This document shows positions 9,700 through 20,194 of a stretch of 28,741 nt of DNA, one piece after another; positions within the stretch are counted from its first letter, which is position 1, and the number at the start of each line of letters is the position of its first letter. A program made the translations under genes and the position numbers. The DNA is from Brachionus koreanus (lineage: Eukaryota > Rotifera > Eurotatoria > Ploima > Brachionidae), in contig PJRA01000506.1 of assembly GCA_016987375.1 (NCBI GenBank), positions 1,054,945 through 1,083,685 of the forward strand, read 5' to 3'. The notes beneath the pieces are model-generated. The model searched no databases. It saw nothing but the letters and a program-made list of their open reading frames with translations, and was not told where the DNA came from.

Positions 9700-12537
9700 G
9701 TTAAAATTGAATTCTTAAGTGCACTTGAATTTAAATTTCTCAGATTCTAAAAAATGATCGGATGTTTTTACCTTAATTGAAAAATTACTTAAACCGTAAA
9801 AAAAAACAATATCAGGAAATTAAGTAATTTTCCTTAATTTAAAAAATAAATTAATTATTTAAACAAAATAAAACCAAGCCTATATGCTTGTATTTTTTAA
9901 ACTTAATACATTTTATTTTATTAGGATAATTTACAAATTTAAATTAAATCCAATGTTGTTTATTTACAATACCAAGTAATAGACTTGGAAAATTTTCTAA
10001 AATTAATTTGATATTGTTAAGAACATTAAAAAAAATTTAAATTCTTCTATTCTTCATAAATTAAGAAATAATTTTTCTAATAATTTCTTTTTAAATTTGA
10101 TTTAAAAAATATGCGCCGGAAAGGCATCAATGAGTCTTGATCAAAATAAATTTTCTAATAAAAAAATATGTTATCGACATTTAGTAAATTTGTAAGCTCA
10201 TATTTTAGACATTTGAAGGCGTTTTGATGAATCAAAAATTTTAATAAATTTTGACACATTTTGTTAGATTTACACTTATTAGATAAATACATAATCCAAA
10301 AGCATTTTCATTAAATAACAAACCACGCCAAAAAAAATATATAAGCGCTTTTATTTTTTCTAATTTAAATTAATTAATAATTTTTTTGCTAGTGTATGTT
10401 TTCAAGAGAAAAATTGATCATTAGAATTAAAATTAAAGATAATTATCAATCAGGACAACTTCAATTGTATTTAAATTTTCTTTTTACTTCCATTCTTCTA
10501 ATATTTTGAAATAATTGAAAATAGCTTTGACGAAAGTTTCATTCTTATGTCATTGATTTAAATTAATTTGGCATAAAATCAATTGTTAGAAATTTTCAAA
10601 CAGAAAACAACGTGACAAGGTACTTTTAAAAATATCTAATAAATTTCAAAGAATTAATTACACTTAAGAGAAATCGATAATTCATTACATGCTGATAAAA
10701 TTGATCGTCGCTAAATCAGACTAATAAATTTTATTAAATTTTTAAATTTAATTTGTTAATTTGAAAAATATGTGACAAAAAAAACATATTTCTTTTCAAA
10801 GTTATTTTCTTTTTATATTTCAAGCGAAAAATTAAAAAAATGAGAAATAAGCTTATTTTAAGATCCAGCTCGCTAATTTCACTCTTGGTTACGTAATTAG
10901 GTTTAGAAAATATTTTAACTCAAATTTTAAATTTTACTTTTTCATTTACATTCTTAAACTGTATTACTAATTTTTAATTCATGAAACCTTTTGAATAAAA
11001 AATCTTAATTTCACAATTTAGCTAAGAAAACTCTTAGAAATAAATAAATGCTTATTGGAAATTTAAACTAGAACCCAAGTTAAATAATTCTCCGGAAATT
11101 TTATGCTCTTAATACACTAGGAAACAATGAAAATAAATTTGTGAATGCTTTAAGAAGAGAATTGAATTTTTAAGGAAATTAGAATAATATCAAAAATTAT
11201 AAGCTGCGTATGAAATGCTGGAGACCAACTTAAAAACAACTAATTTTACAGTTTTGTTTATATTGCTAAAACATTCAATTGAAGAACAATCAATAAAAAT
11301 AATAATAAATTAATAATTTATAAATCTTTCATCACTCTTTTTGAATAATAATCTAAATTATTAATTTGAAAAAATGATAACGATCATTGATTAATCTCGG
11401 TAAAATTCTTTAATCTTACATTTGTTTTGTTCTTTTAAATTTTTTACAAAATCTTAAAATTACCAACATTTTTTATTAAAATAAAATTGGGTCTATAAAC
11501 ATTAATTTAATGAGTTTTCTATTAAAAAAGTAAAAAAAATGCTTCATAGTAAATTGAATGCTGAATTATTAAAATGTAAAAAATTTCCAAATCAGTCTAT
11601 TACTTAATAAAAAATCTTTTTAAAAAATAAAATTGAAAAGCTTTTTTTAAAATTTATTTAAAAAAAAAGAATATAAAGATAAAAAGCACATAATTACTAC
11701 GAGAGCCTTCAAAAGGAAAAATTTCTCTAAAGTTTGAATTGATTTTCTCTCAAAAAAATAGTTAAAAACTGAAATATCGAACTTGTCAATTTAGTTTTAA
11801 TATAAAATATCTTCAGTTAGATCCCCAAATAAAATTATGACGATTTTTCGATTAATTTTAAGACGAGAAAATTAATTTTCCAATAATTTCCCTATCATTA
11901 GCATATTTATTTATTCTTCAATACTAATCCTAATTGAAAGCTTCAAAATTTTCAAAAATTTCTCCAAATACTTACACTTTTTTGTTATTCTTAATCACAT
12001 TTTTAATCGAAATATAAAATTGAAAATTAATATTTTTCCGAATTTTTTGAAATTAAATAAAAAGCATGATGAAGCTTCCAAATTAAAACCCTGATTAAAA
12101 ATATTACAAATATAATAGAAAATTAGAAAATATATAAATCTAAAAAATCAGTTTAATCAACAAAACAATCTAATTAATTAAAGCTTGTTGTTATGATTTT
12201 CAGAGTATTGTACTAAGATTGAATCTAAAGTAATAAAAAAATTTATTTGAATTATTTTAGTAAAATTCTTAACAAAATTTATTTAAAAATTTAACGAAAT
12301 TAGCGACAAGAAGGAAGCGATATTTTCAAATGGACAAAGCAATGAACAAGAATCATCAAATTTTTTAGTTTAAAAAGTGATAAGTGGAATTTAACACTTA
12401 GACCCCCTTTTAAAATATTAAAACTTAAATATTTTTTGAAAGAAATAAAATTTTATAAAATAACTTTTAAAAACTTTTAATTTTTTTTTAATTCGTAAAA
12501 AAACTGAATTTATTTTCAGAAAAAATTTTAGTTTGTC

Positions 12538-12637
12538 TTAATTACTAAATTTAAAATTGAAATATTTATAATCAACTGGCCATTCTAGTGTTTTCCAGCT
12601 CGTATTGTCAGCTGTACCAAGCGATAGATAATTGTCA
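12538..12637 (-). other. orphan open segment resembling a terminal exon
   Basis: A minus-strand acceptor (CTAAACTAG, ending at 12638) is followed by 32 open codons in phase 2 and a TAA, with AATAAA at 12514-12509, 24 nt later. The translation has a protein-like mix (NYLSLGTADNTSWKTLEWPV) and the DNA is GC-richer than the kilobases around it. I could not find a matching upstream exon. It could be the last exon of an unseen gene, a relic, or chance. Confidence 0.25.
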
Positions 12638-13913
12638 CTAGTTTAGAAAAACTTGTAACCATGAAAACAAAAAAATTTAAAAGTCTGAAATATATTTTAA
12701 TCTAAATAATTTTTATATATAAACTTTAAAATTCAATTGAAAACTTTTGCTTTGAAAGATCTTTTTTGACCTTTAAATTTAAGTCATTTTATTTGTGAGC
12801 ATACATTTAGATTATTGTTAAATTACATGAATTCTCATAAGAATGATGAAGAAAATAAAGATGGTTTAGGCTTTTAAATTTAAAGAATTATTAATCAAAC
12901 CCTGAATACTTTAAAAAAGAGCAATTTTCATTAAATATTTTAATGAAAAAATAAAATAGTCCAAAATTCTTTATTTATTTATATATAATTTTTTATACAA
13001 TTAAACCAGATTCTGGTGAGGTTAAATTCTAATTATTCTGATTATTAAAAATTTAAGTTCAATATTATAAGTTTTCAAATTTTACAAAAATTAAAAAAAA
13101 AATTTGATATTTAAGCATCACTTATTTAATCTCGCTTTATTTGTATTTTAAAAATTTTTCAAATTAAACATTTTTTAACATTTTTCCTTAAGTTGTTTAT
13201 TTTTTTAGTCAAATCAGACGTAAAAATTAAAAATAAATCATTATACGAACAAAAACTATAGCAATTACACGAAATTAAGGGATAATCTAATCTTGTCCAC
13301 AGTTGAATCAAAATTTTTAATCATTAAAAAAAAGAGCTTTTATAAACGGAATAAAATTTATCATTTTTTAAATGTAATTAGGCTCATTATATACAAATTT
13401 TGTATTTTTATTTCTTCCCGATATCTGCAACCCACACAGTAATTCCCACCTAAAACTTATAAGTCCTCTGAAAATAAAGTTAATTATTATATGTTTTATA
13501 CATTTTCTAATGAATAATATGATGAGGATTTAAATAAATTTTTGGTTGTAATTTTATGATCTTGCATTCAACATAATTCATCAAAAAAAAAGAATTCTTA
13601 AGGTCATTTTTTATTTATCTCTTGATTTCTCTGAATTTATCTTGAATACAACATCGTAAAATTACAAAAATTTGTGTTTTTAATCTACCTGTATTTTAGC
13701 AGGATTTATCATTTTTCTTTATTGAAAAACGATTATTATTTATTGAGTATCTGTAAGATCCTTTAAAACATTGAAAATTTGAAAAAAATTTTGAAATTCT
13801 TCATCAAATTTTTGTAGATTTATTGAGAGTTTTTTTTTAAAGACTGAATTACATAAACCTTTTGTTAATTGCAAGTTTTTTTTTATATTCTCCAAAAAAA
13901 AATTAAATTTTTA

Positions 13914-13926
13914 GTTGCCTAGTAAC
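13914..13926. promoter_or_regulatory. RFX X-box upstream of CFAP210
   Basis: GTTGCC-T-AGTAAC fits the X-box consensus RYYNYY-N(1-3)-RRNRAC on both strands with no mismatch. There are 137 bp between it and the CFAP210 ATG, inside the window where RFX (DAF-19) sites usually lie in ciliary gene promoters. The match is seen directly; function is inferred from site quality, position and the ciliary nature of the gene. Confidence 0.75.
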
Positions 13927-14063
13927 TGTAAATATAGACTAAAAGCATATAATCAAAATTATGAAAATTATAAACCAAACTTCTATTTTGAACCAAGATA
14001 GGCTGTAAACCATACTCGATTGGATCGATGAAAATCTTGCAGTAAAGTCTAATTGCCCATAAA

Positions 14064-16118
14064 ATGAACATGACATTACCTAAATTTAACAAGAGTCGCT
14101 CAAGTAAAATTTATTAAAACTAAAATTAGTTAAAAAAAATTAGAATAAAATAATTGTTAGGTCCAGTCTTACCGCCGATTAATTCGCCACCGAATTTGAC
14201 AGTCGATGCGAGCAAATTATTAGTTTTGACTAAAAACGATTTGGATCGGATCACTGGACATTTAAATAATAGCAGGAAACAAGAAGAAGAAGCCCAAGAA
14301 GAGCTGAGACGCAAAAGAGAATTGTACGAAAAGTCCAAAGCTTTGACCAAGAATTGGAATAACACATTTGAAGGCTCGCGAAAGCACAAGCTTCAACAGA
14401 AAAAAATACGCGAAGAAAAATTAGAGGAAAAGCGACGTCAAATAGATGTTGAGCATGCTGAATATATGGCCGAACAAAGAAGAAAAGCTATTGAGCAAGC
14501 TAAATTACTCCAGTACCACGAGACAGATCGCATCAAGACTTTTCATGTAATTAACTAATAAAAATAGCCTTATTTTTTAATTGAGCTAATTTTTAAACAC
14601 TTTTTAGAGTGCTTTGAAATATACTGAAGTTTTGAAGGAGCGTGAGGCTCAAATAGAGATAAAGAAAATATACGAACAGCTAAATAAAACTAGAGAAGAA
14701 GAAATAGATAAGCAGGCCTATGCTATGATGCAAGAACGCTGCAAAAAAGATGAAGAAATTTACCAGAAAAAAAAGGACGAGCTAAGAAAACTTTACGATC
14801 ATCATAAAAAACAGTTGAGTTTTTTTTTGTAATCTGAAGATTTCTTAAGTATGAGATTTTGTTTTAACATTTAGGATACAAGAGCACGAAAATCAACGCG
14901 AAAAAGAAAAAGATCAAGTTAGAAAAGACGCTGAAGCATTGAAGAGATTAGCGGAGGAATACCAGGCCGAAAGAGATCAACTTGAAACGATTCGGTTGAT
15001 TAAAATGAGAGAGCTGAAAGAAAGCTATGATAACGCTTTGGCAAATCGACGAAAAATGTTGGAAGCAGAGAAAATATTAGATGAAGAGGAGAACGAGGAA
15101 ATAAGGGTTTATGCTGCCGCTAAGAAAAAACTAGCCAATATTAAATATAATAGAGAAAAGGAAGCTCGAAGGTAATATTTACAAATTAGGTTTACTTTAA
15201 ATACTTTAATTAGGTTACTATAAAAAATTAAAACTAAAATTTTAGAAAATTAGATTTTTTCTAAAATTTCTTTAATTTTTGAACAGTCTTAAAAAAATAC
15301 TTAAAATAAAAAATACTTAATTTTCTGTTTGTTTAAAATTAATAAAATTATTTTTCGTTTCATTAGAGAAAAAGAAGAGAGACAGGATAAAATAATGGCA
15401 AATTTGGGTGCTATGTTAAAAACACAAGTTGAAGATGAAGAATTTAGAATTGCCAAAGCAGTGGCCAAAAACGAAGCAAAATTGGCTCAAGAGGAACTAT
15501 TTAAAGAAATGAAGTTTAGAAAAGAACTTGGTGAAATTCATAAGCATAGACTAGATACTGTATTTTAATTATTTTTTAAAATATTTTCACTTGGTCTAAG
15601 TATAAAATTTTTGTTTTTTTTACTAGATAAAACGAAAAGAAGAGGAAAGAATAGCTCAAGAAAATGAAGATAGAGAATTGATGAAGAAAAAAATGGAGAC
15701 TGATTTAATGTATCAAATGTACGAATTGGAACAAAATAAATTGCGTCACCAAAAAATGGATGAAATATCGAAAACTAATCTTCAATTAACTGTAAATTTT
15801 ACTTTTAATTATTATTTATTGAATGATTAAAATTTTTAGAATGAGAGAAAAGATTTGGAAAAACGTGTCAAAAAAGCTGATAAAGATTTTGTTCTCAAAG
15901 AGATTGAGCTGATGAATTTAGAAGACAAGCAATTTGAGGATTATGCTACACGTGTTATTGATTACTTGGGCTCTCATGGTCGAAACACTTACCCAATGAA
16001 AAAAGTATTGAACGATGTTATCAAGCCAATAAATCCGATTGATGAGAGGTCGCCAGCAGCTCAAATTAAAAAGCATCTTAATGATGTTCCGAGCAACAAG
16101 AATTTGGGTTTTATGTAA
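14064..16118 (+). CDS. CFAP210: cilia- and flagella-associated protein 210 (CCDC173), microtubule inner protein, 521 aa
   Basis: A filament-like protein that lies inside the B-tubule of axonemal doublet microtubules. Seven exons: 14064-14103, 14161-14546, 14608-14813, 14875-15171, 15367-15559, 15627-15791 and 15840-16118. The introns are 57, 61, 61, 195, 67 and 48 nt, all GT-AG, and every phase matches. The product is about 521 residues (human about 550). It is almost wholly charged alpha-helix. Family landmarks are LTKNDLDRI near the N-terminus, NWNNTFEGSRKHKL, KKIREEKLEEKRRQIDVE, ETDRIKTFHSAL, the very conserved TEVLKEREAQIE, and the C-terminal FEDYATRVIDYLG and LGFM. Exon 1 (13 residues) was chosen because its ATG, GTAAAA donor and phase 1 restore the frame exactly; it is the least certain exon. 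Exon 3 ends CA/GTTGAG, restoring the conserved KQIQEH. An AATAAA lies 27 nt after the stop, and an X-box sits upstream. Confidence 0.96.
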
Positions 16119-16145
16119 AAATATCCAAAGATTTATTAAAATTTG

Positions 16146-16151
16146 AATAAA
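16146..16151 (+). terminator. AATAAA polyadenylation signal of CFAP210
   Basis: 27 nt after the CFAP210 stop and in the correct direction. It lies between the stops of two convergent genes. Confidence 0.75.
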
Positions 16152-16201
16152 ATACTTTATTTTTGTTTTTTAACAATACAAAAATTTTTATTAAACAAAA
16201 T

Positions 16202-16207
16202 TTTATT
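16202..16207 (-). terminator. AATAAA polyadenylation signal of the tetraspan gene
   Basis: On the minus strand, 27 nt after the TAG at 16235. Its position supports 16235-16339 as that gene's last exon. Confidence 0.6.
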
Positions 16208-16234
16208 GACAAAAAAATTTACATCCATTTGAAT

Positions 16235-18466
16235 CTATTCATTTAGATTACTCGGTTCTATTTTGTTGTGTATTCCTGAAAGGCGTCCATATGGTAAAAC
16301 TAGCATTTTTGTGTGCTGAGAACTCGAGTTTTTTTTAGTCTAAAAATTTTAAAAAAAAATAATTACAATAAATTTTTTTTTAATTTTAAATTTAAAATTA
16401 AACTAACTATGCTATTTTATATTTTAAGAATTTTTTTTCTTTTAAGTCATCAATTTAGTTAATTAAATATTAAATATAATGCTAAGTTCTTATTTTTTTA
16501 TTTCAAACCATAATTTTGCCTTGTTTTTCAATTAACTTTTTCAAATATTTGTTGTTTATTTTTTAACAACATTGGTCTTTTTATTTTTTTTAATCTATTT
16601 TAAGAGACCAAAATTTTTTTATATTTTTTTGTATTTATTAAGGTCCTCAAACTCTATAAATAAAAATGTTTAAGTAAAATCATCCCTTTTAAATGTGAAT
16701 TTTTTTACGAAAATTCCAAAATCTTTCTCTAGTATCTTTGCAAATTTTAGAACTACCATTCAGTTATTTTGAAGTTTTTTTTTTTTAAAAACTTAGTTTT
16801 CACAATAATCTATAAATTGTTTAATTTGTTTAACTGTATTTATAAATGAGAAAAAAATTGATTTGTGAGTTAAAAAATGCAAAGTTATGCATTTTGAAAG
16901 ATTGAATGAGAAACATAAGCACATTGTTCATAGCATTGAAGAGAGTGAGGATGTAACACTAGGGGTTTCTAGCTGTGAAAGAGATTTTGGTGTGATGGTA
17001 TCATCTGATTTAAAGTGAACCTCTCAAATAAAAAGTGCGAGTGTGTAATCCAAGTAAAAGATGGATGAAAATAGAGGAGAAAAAATCTAGAAATGTGCCA
17101 CAAAATACCTTTGACTATGAGAGTTATCAACAATAAAACGAACTTTAAAAACGATTTAGCATTATTTTGTCAATTCAAAATCTATGAGTTGAAACTTGAA
17201 CTATTTTAATTTTTTAGATATTGTAAGGCTATTATTTATTAACGCATCTTTTTATATTTAATCTAGATACAAAGCTTTCAATCTAGTAAAATTAGGGTTA
17301 GGTAATTGAATTTTAATTTTATAATGTAGAATTTAGAACAATTAATTTTTTAGAAAATAATCAACCTACTGGTAGTACTAACGAATGCAAAGGACACATT
17401 TGAATTTTGCTTGAATTTGAATAGACAGTGGTTGCATTTGAATAATCACAACTTTGAATTGATTCTTGGCTTGATTTAAGACAAGATTTCTTGCTCGTCA
17501 TTTTTCGAATTCTTCCAGAAACAAATTCATATAACTGTTTAAATTTAAATTGAGCAAAATTTCTCACTAATAAATAATTTAATTAAGGGTTTTAGAAAAA
17601 TTTTAAAACAATTTACCAGTGATACTTTTAGTCAAAGTTTGAACAGATTCACTTTGAGTCATATTGATGTTAACAATATCCTCAAAAGGCTGACGTTTTG
17701 AAATGTGCGACATTATAATTGATTGGTAATCTTGATTTCTATTTTTACTGATTAAAAACAAAAAAAAAAAATTTTTTATTTTTATTCACAAATGCATCTT
17801 ACATTTCGGGATTATTTTTATTCAAATTGACCAAGAAAAAAGAGATTGACAGTAATGTCGCAAAAAATCCGATCAAAGAAAACCAAAAACAAAAGCTTAG
17901 ACTTTCACTCTCATTGTTTGCTACAAATTGACAGATGAATGTTAGAATATTGGCTCCGTACAATAGAACTTATAATTGAGAAAAAATTTTCAGATAAGTT
18001 TAAATTTTTTGAAACTTACGAATCAAGACTGTCAATAGAAAATTGAAAAAGTAAAGTTTTTTTTTTAATTTTTCTATGTCTTTTTCAAATATGAAAAAGA
18101 TTGAAAAAAAAACTATAATCAAAATAAAATGAAGCGCAAGCGCCAGTGTTAGCATTCCAAGGGAATATTTAATGAATTCTTAAATAAATTATATAAAAAA
18201 CGATAATTAAATTAAAATTAATTTTTACTTGGTTTTAGATTGTTTGACCAAAAGTTACACGAAAATATTTGAATGGGACTAATTCTATTTGACTCATTCT
18301 TTAGAGAAATTTCACAAAATTCAAATAAACCATAAGCATAAGCATTGCTGCGTATCCAATTTGAGTTTAAATAAGATATGAAGTTTAGAACAAAACCAAA
18401 GGTATATGTATTAAAAAACCAAAGTCTTAGTATTAAATTTAATTTAAGATTTTTTAAATTCTCCAT
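16235..18466 (-). CDS. claudin/PMP22-like four-span membrane protein, 331 aa
   Basis: Exons 18466-18229, 18178-18020, 17968-17803, 17747-17617, 17566-17370 and 16339-16235. Introns are 50, 51, 55, 50 and 1030 nt, all GT-AG with matching phases. TM1 is about residues 11-33, TM2 86-110, TM3 121-147 and TM4 157-180. The first outer loop has W37, then G46-L47 and C51, with a second Cys at 70, close to the claudin-family W-GL-C-C signature. The second Cys is further away than in true claudins. A tail of about 150 residues, Ser/Lys/Gln-rich, follows TM4, probably cytoplasmic. The family includes junction proteins, channel gamma subunits and PMP22 relatives, and I cannot say which this is. The last exon is inferred: the frame can run past CCA to a TGA at 17361, but CCA/GTAGGT is a strong donor, and a phase-0 exon with its own AATAAA lies after a TTTTTAG acceptor. 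An AG acceptor sits 2 nt before the ATG. Confidence 0.8.
16340..17369 (-). other. last intron of the tetraspan gene (1030 nt)
   Basis: This holds the antisense LINE fragment at 16872-17045 and otherwise AT-rich DNA. A TTAGGGTTAGG word occurs at 17292-17302, too short to call telomeric. The intron is about 20 times longer than its neighbours, which fits growth by insertion. Confidence 0.6.
16872..17045 (+). mobile_element. dead LINE fragment (reverse-transcriptase C-terminal region)
   Basis: The plus-strand translation from 16872 reads KKCKVMHFERLNEKHKH, then SCERDFGVMVSSDLK, a stop, TSQIKSASV and further stops. This is the familiar LINE segment with KCKVMHFG and ERDLGV.(V/I)S.DLKW just after the palm domain, seen in jockey/CR1-like elements. 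It is broken by stops and has no flanking element ends. It lies antisense inside the last intron of the tetraspan gene. Confidence 0.75.
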
Positions 18467-20194
18467 TTCTGAATTAGAAATCTATTTACTCAGAGTATTT
18501 TTATCATTTTTTTTGTTCTAATTTATCAAAGAAAAAAGGTTAAAATTTTATATACAAGTTTTATTTGCTAATAATTTGGTTGAGATTAGACTTAATGCAC
18601 AATATCTAAGAAGAAAATTTAGTCCTCTTGTTTTCTATAGCTTCTCATTTAGCTAAATCAAAAGTCCATTTTAATTTAAGTGAACAACTTTCTTAGCTTG
18701 ATATTTTTAATCTTTCCTCAAGAGAAAAACAATGGATCGAATTTAAGATGCGGCTAATTATTTTTCAACACTAGTGTTTTTGTTTGTTTTGAACTGGATT
18801 ACCCAATTATGAAAAAACAACGGTGAAATTGTTAAATTTTCCAAACGTAACCAACTTGAATTTCGACTAATTTGACAAAAAATTGAAATTGAGAGCATAT
18901 GACTAATTTTTCAAACTGAAAACAATATATTCTAGATTAAATTTCATCTTGCCTCAGTTCTCTCTATTTATATAATGGTTGTGTTAAGTCCAAATTTTGA
19001 TATTTTTTGTAAAACTAATTGATTGACCAAATGTAGTAAACGATTTTATAATAGATTTAAAATCTTAGCTTTTAAATCTCACTAATTTGTAATAATTGAT
19101 AAAAGAACAATGTGACTAGACATATTTAAATTAGAAACTATTAAAAATATGAAATTAAATAGTAGATCAAAAATTTCTTTAAAAAAAAAATTGAAAAATT
19201 GTCTTTGATTTTGGTTTAAAATCTCACAAGTTAATAAAAAAATTTTAAAAAGATTAAACGAATTAGCCTTTTAATTTCATAAAAACTTCATATTACCAAT
19301 AGACACTCAAGTTAAAAACTTTTTTTTCATGGCATAAATTTTTTGTTAGCAATCAAAAAAATATAAACTTAATGTTCCTTATTAGTGTTATCTTAATAGA
19401 ATTAAACAAATATTTTTAATTTTTAAATTAAGAAAAAAAAATAAAAGTTTTTAACTTTAAAAGTGTTAAATCATCCAAACTAATTCAAGTTTTGCTTCTG
19501 ATAATTTTTCAAAATTAATTTTTTTGAAAAATTATTCCGGGCTATCTATAAACAAGAAACTTTTCGAAAAGCTTATGACTTATATCTTCTGAGTTTTTAT
19601 TTTTTTTAGTGTATAATGATTTTTTATTAATAAATTAAAATTAAAAAATTTAAAAAGATAAAATTCAAAAATTTTTTAACTCGTTGATCAAGTTTAGAAA
19701 AATTTCTCTGGTTATCGAAATTTATGTTGATAATCAAATTATTCACATATATCTATAAATCAGTCTTCTTTATCAAGCTCAGTTCTTAATAGTAAGAACT
19801 CAACTAAGTAACCTCAATTCACCCTTATTTTTAGTTCAAGATTTTAGTTGAAGTACGCATTTAAAATTTTAAAAATATCATATAAAACATCTTGATATTC
19901 GTGGTTCTCTACTATCATAAATGTTTTCTTACCTGGATTCCTTAAGCAATTATCTATTATTACTAATTAATTAATGCAAAAACTAAAATGTTAAGCTTTG
20001 TGTTTGTTTTTAATAATGTTAAATAAAAATAATAGTCAAATTTCTTTATTTTTATTATTAAAAAATGAATATTTTATTGATTTAAAGCATAATTAATTTT
20101 ATTAAATTTTTTGGATAAAATTTAAAATAATGAATTAAAAAATAATTTTAAATTTTAAAAAATAAATTATCACCTAAAATATAATAAAAAATAG
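18467..20194. other. intergenic region between the tetraspan gene and MFI
   Basis: 1.7 kb of AT-rich DNA. It should carry the tetraspan promoter and the MFI 3' UTR. No open frame, repeat or RNA gene is supported. A short inverted word (GTTCTTA/TAAGAAC) near 19785 is too small to interpret. Confidence 0.5.
20098..20103 (-). terminator. candidate AATAAA polyadenylation signal of MFI
   Basis: First AATAAA on the minus strand after the MFI stop, 91 nt downstream. Confidence 0.4.

Larger units (their letters stand above)
6279..13913. other. 7.6-kb AT-rich gene-poor region
   Basis: Composition is close to poly-A/T with stops in all frames. Open stretches at 7015-7266 and 9187-9414 are Phe/Tyr/Lys-rich translations of AT-rich DNA, with no start context and no domain. 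Two small GC-richer islands stand out: 12538-12640 (listed separately) and 13410-13470 (minus strand, open in two frames for 13 to 25 codons after a TTTTAG acceptor, unassigned). No tRNA, snRNA or transposon motif was recognised. Confidence 0.5.

Noticed and set aside
13940..14012. Minus-strand ORF of 24 codons with a membrane-like stretch
   Set aside because: It lies in the CFAP210 leader, and its hydrophobic run comes from AT-rich DNA. No supporting exon was found.
14126..14389. 87-codon minus-strand ORF
   Set aside because: Antisense shadow of CFAP210 exon 2.
17292..17302. TTAGGGTTAGG telomere-like word
   Set aside because: Less than two full units; chance in this composition.
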